In this document: positions 25,053 through 30,950 of the stretch, in pieces
Position numbering within the stretch: the first letter of the stretch is position 1
Layout: each line of letters begins with the position of its first letter
Assembly (NCBI RefSeq): GCF_963676325.1
Contig: NZ_OY781099.1
Coordinates: 1,426,001 to 1,490,000 of the forward strand
Length of the DNA: 64,000 nt
Reading direction: 5' to 3'
Origin: an uncultured Bacteroides sp.
GTDB taxonomy: Bacteria > Bacteroidota > Bacteroidia > Bacteroidales > Bacteroidaceae
Program-made: the position numbers and the translations under genes
Notes under the pieces: generated by a model
Told to the model about the DNA's origin: nothing
What the model saw: the letters and a program-made list of their open reading frames with translations, nothing else
Database searches by the model: none

Positions 25053-26240
25053 TTAATCGTATTTGTTTTTCTGTCTAAATTTAGGATGCAAATTATTTCT
25101 ATCTAAAAAGTTGTATCCTAAATCTAACGTTATAGCTTTGTTTTTCTCCCTAAACTGATAATACCTTCCGTCAGTTATTATTTCTTTCTGGTTGTCCTTC
25201 TCATCCCAGTATCTTAAAATGTATTTCTTCTCGAAAACATGTTTAACTTCCTTGCTTCTATAAAGTTCGATGGACAAATAAAACCTTTCTGACCTTTCTA
25301 ACTCACATATTAGCCCTTTGTTTTCAAAGCAAGCAGGACTAATTGAAAGAGGTTCTTTCGTGTTGACCTTAAATGGCTTCAAATCTAATTTTTGATATAA
25401 GAAATTAACTGGAGTATAAGCCCAATAAAGTTCTCTAGGTGCTTTATGTCCGTAATCACTGATAGTCTTATATATTTTATTGTCTTTAATGAATGTTACT
25501 GTAATTGTTTGATCATCTGTCCAATTAGCAGAATAATTGTTATCTAATTTGTCAATATTTGCTTTTTTGAAATTCAATTCAATTCTATGGTAATAATCTT
25601 GATTAATTTTAGATATAAATAAGCCTGTCTTAGTGTTATAACCTTGTCCATAGAAAATAAAATTACCATATTTGTCAATACTTGTGTTGCTAATAGGACA
25701 AGTTCCGTTACATGCTGAAGAAGAAACTAAAATCATATCGAAAGTCTGGGCTTTGTCAATTCTATAGTGAGTCTTTGCATATTTGAAAAATACAGTATCA
25801 TCTACTTCTAAAGTTAAGGTGTCAGATGTAATACTCCGGATTTTGATTCCTTTCCAAGTGCTGTCAGCTAAATCAAATATTTTTAAGCTATCATCTTCCA
25901 CTTTATATTTTGTGTCATTACCAAGAAAAAGTATCTTTTTATCTTCTCGACTCTTTCCGTCAATTTGTTTAAAGTAACCACGTTTATCTTCACAGGAATT
26001 ATTACTATAAAATATATATCCCTTTCTGAAATTTAGGTTCTCAGAAATTGAAGGAGGGAGAGGAAGTTCAATTGTTTTTCTTTCTTCTTTCTTTTCTGCG
26101 TTTCTTGCTTCATTATCTGTACCCACTTTCACAAAAATCCATTCACCACATATTGATTTCTTGAATTTTTCTTCTTTCTCAGTCTTACAAGAAATCAAGT
26201 AAAATACAATCAATAATATGGTTATAAGTTTTATTTTCAT
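25053..26240 (-). CDS. DUF6438-containing lipoprotein
   Basis: The 395-residue protein has a lipoprotein signal (FYLISC, Cys at residue 18). Residues 25-160 look like a lipocalin-type 'cost of function' domain (CGEWIFVKVGTD). Residues about 165-295 match DUF6438, with SSSACNGTCPISNTSIDKYG and FYGQGYNTKTGLF; the two cysteines of ACNGTC are the family hallmark. The C-terminus is unclassified. Function unknown. It is AT-rich and flanked on both sides by copies of the 130-bp repeat, suggesting a separately acquired cassette. Confidence 0.75.
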   Translation of the reverse strand: MKIKLITILLIVFYLISCKTEKEEKFKKSICGEWIFVKVGTDNEARNAEKKEERKTIELPLPPSISENLNFRKGYIFYSNNSCEDKRGYFKQIDGKSREDKKILFLGNDTKYKVEDDSLKIFDLADSTWKGIKIRSITSDTLTLEVDDTVFFKYAKTHYRIDKAQTFDMILVSSSACNGTCPISNTSIDKYGNFIFYGQGYNTKTGLFISKINQDYYHRIELNFKKANIDKLDNNYSANWTDDQTITVTFIKDNKIYKTISDYGHKAPRELYWAYTPVNFLYQKLDLKPFKVNTKEPLSISPACFENKGLICELERSERFYLSIELYRSKEVKHVFEKKYILRYWDEKDNQKEIITDGRYYQFREKNKAITLDLGYNFLDRNNLHPKFRQKNKYD

Positions 26241-26268
26241 TGAGTTTGTCTTTCTTTTTTAATTCTGA

Positions 26269-26398
26269 CTAACGATCTGGGTTGTGGGCTTTGAAGATTC
26301 GCTGGAGCGTTCGCTGTCGCGGAACGACAAAGTGTACGCATAAGCAAAACCTGCTAAATACACAATCGCCACCAATTATCTATAGGCGTATATTAACT
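26269..26398. repeat. 130-bp intergenic repeat, copy 2
   Basis: This is the partner of the repeat at 24917-25046. It lies immediately downstream of the stop of the leftward gene at 26406, the same relation copy 1 has to its gene. Ends are less well conserved than the central AGCGTTCGCTGTCGCGGAA block. Confidence 0.8.
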
Positions 26399-26405
26399 CC
26401 GTAAT

Positions 26406-27422
26406 TTATTTGCAATTTTTCTCAATTAATTCATCCACCTGCATCATTCCCAAAGTCTTCACTTTCTCTAAATCTTCACATGCGGCATTTTTGTTGCCTA
26501 AGTTCATTTCACAAATTGCTTTATAGTAGAGACTTTCATAATCACTCGGAACTTTTTCCAAAGCTAAATCAAAATATGTAAGTGCTCTTGTGAAATCTAA
26601 ATTAGTCATAGCAATTTTTCCTTTTTGTAAATAATTATACTTAGGTAGAAAGCTGCTGGAAGAAATGAACTTAAATGAAATTGTCATTTGAACATCTACT
26701 TTATTTCCATTAAGTTCTCCAGCTATCCAACGTCTTTTAGATTTCTCCAGTGCTTTACGGATTTGCTTCTCAAATTTATTGTTTATATTTTCTAAAACCT
26801 GTATACTGTCAACTAATCCGTTTTTTCGCACAATAAAAGTTGCAAAAAATAGAGAGTTAGTAGCCATTACTTTATCTCTTTCTGGAGTGTTTTCGGAGCA
26901 AAAGTCAAAAAATGACTTATCTCCTAAAAATTTAGCATGAATTTTTTCTGTCGCTTTATAGACTGTATCATTCTTATTTATTAAAAGAATGTCAGAAGCT
27001 TTAACTGGCAGCTGATTTTGATAATCTTTTTCTTTGATAAAATAATATTTAAGGCAATCATTGTCGGTAAATCCATTATTCCCTTTTTGAATTATGATTA
27101 GTTCGTTACTTGAAATCTTACTGATCTGAAAGCTATTTATTATATTGCCATACGAATTTTTTATCTCTATAATTTTAGCTTTTGTTTCAAAGTTAAATGC
27201 AGTTCCTTTATCGTCAAAAGCGAAGCTCATAAATAGCTTATTGCCTTTTTCAAATGTATATCGCAAATACTGAAATTTAATAGCATAATTATCAGGTAAT
27301 TCGGTACCATCAGAATATGAAACTTTCGTTTTAATCCAGTTCCCGAAAATATCTTGAGCATTTGCTTGGATGCTAAAGAATATTAGAATAATAATCCATA
27401 TTTTTTTTATTTCAGTTTTCAT
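26406..27422 (-). CDS. Secreted protein with TonB-C-like and tetratricopeptide segments
   Basis: The frame is open from 27443, but the ATG at 27422 (MKTEIKKIWIIILIFFSIQA) gives a normal signal peptide, so I prefer it; the product has 338 residues. Residues about 195-250 (FIVRKNGLVDSIQVLENINN, then LEKSKRRW and VDVQMTISFKF) resemble the TonB C-terminal domain used by energy transducers and many secreted Bacteroidota proteins. Residues about 265-335 are a tetratricopeptide-like pair (ALTYFDLALEKVPSDYESLY). There is no inner-membrane anchor beyond the signal peptide, so it is not a classical TonB. Function unknown. Confidence 0.65.
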   Translation of the reverse strand: MKTEIKKIWIIILIFFSIQANAQDIFGNWIKTKVSYSDGTELPDNYAIKFQYLRYTFEKGNKLFMSFAFDDKGTAFNFETKAKIIEIKNSYGNIINSFQISKISSNELIIIQKGNNGFTDNDCLKYYFIKEKDYQNQLPVKASDILLINKNDTVYKATEKIHAKFLGDKSFFDFCSENTPERDKVMATNSLFFATFIVRKNGLVDSIQVLENINNKFEKQIRKALEKSKRRWIAGELNGNKVDVQMTISFKFISSSSFLPKYNYLQKGKIAMTNLDFTRALTYFDLALEKVPSDYESLYYKAICEMNLGNKNAACEDLEKVKTLGMMQVDELIEKNCK

Positions 27423-27547
27423 TGTGCCACTTATTTGTTTCATTTTTTATTATGTCTGTTAATACAACTTTCTTTTTTAAGCAAATTTACAACTTTTGAC
27501 GCGCCATTCAAATAATTGTTGGACTTTTTATGTATTTACCTCTTATG

Positions 27548-27829
27548 TCAAGATGCAGATGAGTAAACCTTTGTGGCGTAATTTATTATTCTCCTTATTG
27601 CTATTACGATTAAAGTTATTAGCAATCCACAAATTCCAAAATCAAGGGCAAAATCTGCAAAATTAAATACTCCTATTTTTAACAATTCATAAGAACCTTT
27701 GATATCAATAAAATCAATTACTCTAAATGGGTAATAAAAATGACTAATCAAGTTTCCAAATCCTGATGAAATAATTATCACAATAAAAAGCCTTATAAAA
27801 AAGTCGTTGATGTAATTATTATTTTTCAT
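27548..27829 (-). CDS. Short signal peptidase II (LspA)-like protein, probably truncated
   Basis: The product has 93 residues against about 160 in LspA. GFGNLISHFYYPFRVIDFID and GVFNFADFALDFG correspond to the two catalytic-aspartate motifs of lipoprotein signal peptidase (GNxxDR...VVDF and FNxADxxI). Both catalytic Asp residues are kept, but the DR after GNLI is SH. The first two membrane helices are missing: an in-frame stop lies four codons upstream of the start and only 70 bases separate it from an AraC relic. It is either a 5'-deleted remnant or a minimal homologue. Confidence 0.6.
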   Translation of the reverse strand: MKNNNYINDFFIRLFIVIIISSGFGNLISHFYYPFRVIDFIDIKGSYELLKIGVFNFADFALDFGICGLLITLIVIAIRRIINYATKVYSSAS

Positions 27830-27896
27830 ATTTAATAATCAAAGTTAGAAAGTTTTATTTAATTTACCTAATTCTTTTTCTAGTTATTTACAATTA

Positions 27897-27983
27897 GATT
27901 ACTTACGAGTTGGAATTCGATATTCTCAACTCTTTATCCTGCTGTTCAAGAAACGTGTTGGTGTTTCACCAAATGAATATTGA
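27897..27983 (+). pseudogene. Relic of an AraC-family gene 3' end
   Basis: The DNA CAAGAAACGTGTTGGTGTTT, continuing CACCAAATGAATAT, matches the end of the AraC gene at 20078 with one difference. It reads LFKKRVGVSPNEY followed by TGA at 27981. Upstream the match continues to YEL-F through a one-base deletion near 27921. Only about the last 28 codons survive. This is a deletion scar of a third AraC copy of the same subfamily. Confidence 0.8.
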
Positions 27984-28062
27984 ACGTGGAACTAAATTTA
28001 GTTATGTGAAAAGTATTTCAAGATTACTATATAACTCCAATAGATTTTTTTTCGAAAAAATT

Positions 28063-28240
28063 ATCTGCTTATCTGCTACTAATTTAGACTAATGATTTGA
28101 TTATAAATATATTATCTGGTGGGAGATAAAAATAATCACCATTTATCTCCCACTAATAAATTACTAAGTTGTTGATTATCAGGATGCGTTTTAGTAGCAG
28201 ATGATTTTAGTTTAGTAGCAGATAGAAATCATCTGCCACT
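28063..28240. repeat. Cluster of AGTRGCAGAT-type short repeats and a 12-bp hairpin
   Basis: The 10-mer AGTAGCAGAT or a close variant occurs in both orientations at 28071, 28193, 28214 and 28231, and as AGTGGGAGAT-like arms at 28119-28130 and 28142-28153 that form a perfect 12-bp hairpin. The 28190-28223 part recurs almost unchanged at 30696-30728 on the other side of the malY-DUF3737 operon. There is no coding potential. Confidence 0.75.
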
Positions 28241-28359
28241 AACTTGAAATCACAACCCTTACAGCATTCTACAAATCTCCAACGAGCCTTTTTAAAATCT
28301 CTTTCGAGTGATTTTATTTTTCAGGCGGGATGTTTATGTTATCTTGTACAAAACAAAAC

Positions 28360-28401
28360 ATTCTTCTGTACAAAAGAATTAATTGTTTTGTACAGAAGAA
28401 T
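28360..28401. repeat. Perfect 16-bp inverted repeat with TTTTGTACA motifs
   Basis: ATTCTTCTGTACAAAA at 28360-28375 is perfectly complementary to 28386-28401, loop of 10 bases. Further TTGTACA copies lie at about 28343 and 28409. It is 80 bases downstream of the malY-like gene stop and could act as a terminator or a protein-binding site. Confidence 0.75.
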
Positions 28402-28481
28402 GCATTCTTTTGTACAAGGATGTACAAACTTGTCTAGTGATATTTTAAAAAGTAAACCGGAGTTTTGTTGTACTCCGGGCG

Positions 28482-29666
28482 TTATTCAGAAAAATCCTCA
28501 GTGAATTTTCTAAAACGATTTAATCCTTCTACCAACACAGAACGAGGGCAAGCAATATTCCACCGCATAAAGGTTTCGCCGTTTGCACCGTACATGGTAC
28601 CTTCATTCAGCCACAGTCTGGCTTTTTCTAAAAGTAACCGTTCTATTTCTTCTGAATTCTTGTGAAGTGCAGAGCAATCCATCCAAACCAGATACGTGCC
28701 TTCAAGTATGGTTATTGGAAATTGTGGGAGGTCGCTTTCACAGAATTCCTTCATGTAGAGGTAGTTTTCGTAGAGATAGGCATTCAACTGATTCAGCCAG
28801 TCTTCTCCTTTGCTGTAAGCAGCTATAAGCGCTTCTACACCAAAAGGATTCACATCACAAACCTCATTTATATTGATGGCTTTATCAACTTTGCAACGTA
28901 TTTCTTCATTGGCAATAATGATATTTGCAATCTGAAGTCCGGCCAGATTAAAGGCTTTGCTGGGCGAAACACAGGTAGCTGAATGTTGCAGCAATTCCTC
29001 GCTAAGAGAAGCAAAAGGAGTATAGGTATGTCCCGGGTAAACGAATTCGCAATGGATTTCGTCGGCAATGACGAATACATTGTGACTCAGACAGATTTCG
29101 CCTATACGCATCAATTCCTCACGTGTCCATACACGTCCGGCAGGATTGTGAGGATTACAAAGCAACATTACCTTTACTGCCGTATCAGCAGCTTTGCGCT
29201 CTAAATCATCGAAGTCAATGGTATAAGTGCGATTGGCATAAACTAAATCACAGGTTACCAATTCACAGCCATTATTACGAATAGAGGAAAAGAAGCAGTT
29301 GTACACGGGCGTCTGTACCAGCACTTTATCGCCCGGAGATGTTACAGCTTTGATAATGGCGGATATTGCGGGAACCACTCCGGTAGTGTAAATAATCCAC
29401 TCTTTAGATATCTGCCAGTTGTGCCTGCGACTAAACCAATCTATTATCTTCTCATAATAAGTATCGGGCACCTTTACATAACCAAAAATGCCATGTTCCA
29501 CGCGGCGCGACAATGCCTCTATGATAGGCGGCGCCGTACGGAAATCCATATCAGCCACCCACATTGGAAGAACATCCGCATCCGCAGTACTATCCCATTT
29601 ATAGGAGTTGGTGCCGCGGCGAGGAATTATTTCATCAAAATTGTATTTCATCTCGGGATTAATCAA
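28482..29666 (-). CDS. MalY/PatB-type pyridoxal phosphate C-S lyase/aminotransferase
   Basis: The 394-residue protein is a fold-type I PLP enzyme. RRGTNSYKWD and LPMWVADMDF are the MalY/PatB N-terminal signature; LLCNPHNPAGRVW, VIADEIHCEFVYPGH and SPSKAFNLAGLQIAN (Schiff-base Lys, about residue 233) are the PLP motifs; RWNIACPR supplies the carboxylate-binding Arg. Members cleave cystathionine or other cysteine conjugates (beta C-S lyase). Its start overlaps the DUF3737 stop by eight bases, so both depend on the operator D promoter. Cleavage of cysteine S-conjugates would fit an electrophile-response regulon; this is inference. Confidence 0.9.
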   Translation of the reverse strand: MINPEMKYNFDEIIPRRGTNSYKWDSTADADVLPMWVADMDFRTAPPIIEALSRRVEHGIFGYVKVPDTYYEKIIDWFSRRHNWQISKEWIIYTTGVVPAISAIIKAVTSPGDKVLVQTPVYNCFFSSIRNNGCELVTCDLVYANRTYTIDFDDLERKAADTAVKVMLLCNPHNPAGRVWTREELMRIGEICLSHNVFVIADEIHCEFVYPGHTYTPFASLSEELLQHSATCVSPSKAFNLAGLQIANIIIANEEIRCKVDKAININEVCDVNPFGVEALIAAYSKGEDWLNQLNAYLYENYLYMKEFCESDLPQFPITILEGTYLVWMDCSALHKNSEEIERLLLEKARLWLNEGTMYGANGETFMRWNIACPRSVLVEGLNRFRKFTEDFSE

Positions 29667-30522
29667 AACAAGTGTGATTGTCCCAAAGTTTCAGTTCACA
29701 GTCACCAGGCGATTTAACGTTCTTGTCAATAATGATTTCGCCATAACTGTTAGCAGTAATACTTCCGCTACGAGGATTCTTTACACTATGAACCGGACTA
29801 TTGATAGTAGCGTTTATACTTGACTGTTCAAATGCAAGATCGGCATCATCATCCATCGTGCAGTTTTCCATTATCAGATCAGTGGCATAGCAAAGCGGCT
29901 GTGTACCCGAAATCTTACAATTTACCAAACGCAGGTTCTTTGAATGCCAGCCAAGATATTCACCAGTAAGGGTAGAATCATAAACCGTTACATTCTCTGT
30001 GTTCCAGAAAGCATCTTTGGAGTAGACTTCGGCATTCCGGATTTCCACATTCTTGCAATACTGGAAAGAATAATTTCCATTCAGCGTAAAACCATTAATT
30101 TGTATATCAGAGCCATGTGTAAAAAGGTAGTCACCCTTGTCTACTTGTACATTGTGTAACTCTACGTTTCTGCAATACCAGCAGGTTTCTAACGCATAAG
30201 GCAGTTGTACATTTTTCAGCACCATACCATCTATCTCGCGAAACATTTTAGGAGCTTCCACCAACGTATCTGTCATGCGGAGATTACGGGAATACCAAAG
30301 TGCGGCGCGAGCACCTTCTTTGAACAGACAGTTCTCGATAACAAAACCATCGTTGTGCCAGAAAGGATATTTGCCCTGAAACTCACAATTTACAGCTTCA
30401 ATATTTTTACATTCTTTCAGTGCCGATTCTCCAGGGTAAATAGTTACTTCTTCCAGACGTAAGTCATGGGTAGCAAACAGTGGACGTTCACCTTCGTAAG
30501 ATCTATTTTTAATTAGTTCCAT
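29659..30522 (-). CDS. DUF3737 family protein, right-handed beta-helix
   Basis: The 287-residue product is built from short repeats with the rhythm NCxFxGxYPFWHxDxxxIENC, giving a pectate-lyase-like right-handed beta-helix without evident catalytic residues. This is DUF3737, usually encoded beside MalY or flavodoxin-type genes in gut bacteria; no activity is established. There is no signal peptide. It is the first gene of a two-gene operon with the malY-like gene, and its promoter carries the fifth 21-bp-spaced operator (site D). Confidence 0.88.
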   Translation of the reverse strand: MELIKNRSYEGERPLFATHDLRLEEVTIYPGESALKECKNIEAVNCEFQGKYPFWHNDGFVIENCLFKEGARAALWYSRNLRMTDTLVEAPKMFREIDGMVLKNVQLPYALETCWYCRNVELHNVQVDKGDYLFTHGSDIQINGFTLNGNYSFQYCKNVEIRNAEVYSKDAFWNTENVTVYDSTLTGEYLGWHSKNLRLVNCKISGTQPLCYATDLIMENCTMDDDADLAFEQSSINATINSPVHSVKNPRSGSITANSYGEIIIDKNVKSPGDCELKLWDNHTCFD

Positions 30523-30558
30523 TTTATTAATTACGTATTATCAGTTTTTTTAATGCTG

Positions 30559-30629
30559 CAAAGGTACAAAGACTCAATAGGCTTCTTTGTACACAAATTA
30601 CGGATAAGCATACCCGGATTACTGATATT
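30559..30629 (-). promoter_or_regulatory. Promoter with AraC-type direct-repeat operator (site D)
   Basis: Half-sites ATTACGGATAAG at 30597 and ATTACTGATATT at 30618 are 21 bp apart with CATACC between. The minus-strand -7 box TACCTTTG is at 30559-30566, 31 bp away. The geometry matches sites A-C although the controlled operon (DUF3737-malY) lies about 8 kb beyond the nearest regulator gene. Confidence 0.78.
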
Positions 30630-30695
30630 TACGAAACAAGTTTATTTGTCTCTAAATTGATAATAATAAAATGAATCATTGCTTTTAGGATTTAT

Positions 30696-30746
30696 TTTAG
30701 TAGCAGATGATTTGATTTAGTAGCAGATGATTTTTTATCTGCTACT
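30696..30746. repeat. Second cluster of AGTAGCAGAT repeats
   Basis: AGTAGCAGAT occurs at 30699 and 30719, and inverted as ATCTGCTACT at 30737; the last two form a hairpin. TTTTAGTAGCAGATGATTT is shared with 28190-28208. It lies between operator D and the methyltransferase promoter. Confidence 0.75.
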
Positions 30747-30900
30747 AGCTGAAAGGGCTTGTGATAAGTTGTTTTAGTGGGTTTGGTGGGGGATAGGGAG
30801 ATGATTTTGTGAAAAAAGGAACCAGTTATTAAATAAGATATATAGAAAGTGATTACTTAAATATATATCCTTTTTACTTGCTGTAAAGTTAAATAAATTT

Positions 30901-30908
30901 TATATTTG
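30901..30908 (+). promoter_or_regulatory. -7 box for the methyltransferase gene
   Basis: TATATTTG matches TAnnTTTG, 42 bases upstream of the ATG at 30951. No clear -33 element is seen. Confidence 0.45.
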
Positions 30909-30950
30909 TAGGACTAAGAACTGTTTAAGTATAGGCACATACACAATAAA

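Noticed and set aside
24917..26398. Bona fide integron attC sites
   Set aside because: Only one end of one copy resembles RYYYAAC; no matched GTTRRRY partner is seen in both copies and no integron integrase is in the window. Kept only as a cassette-like repeat.
28244..29204. Plus-strand frames opposite the malY-like gene
   Set aside because: No recognisable motifs, and they overlap a well-supported PLP enzyme on the minus strand or the palindromic repeats.
28063..30746. CRISPR-like AGTAGCAGAT array
   Set aside because: The motif is 10 bp, irregularly spaced and in both orientations, with no cas genes.
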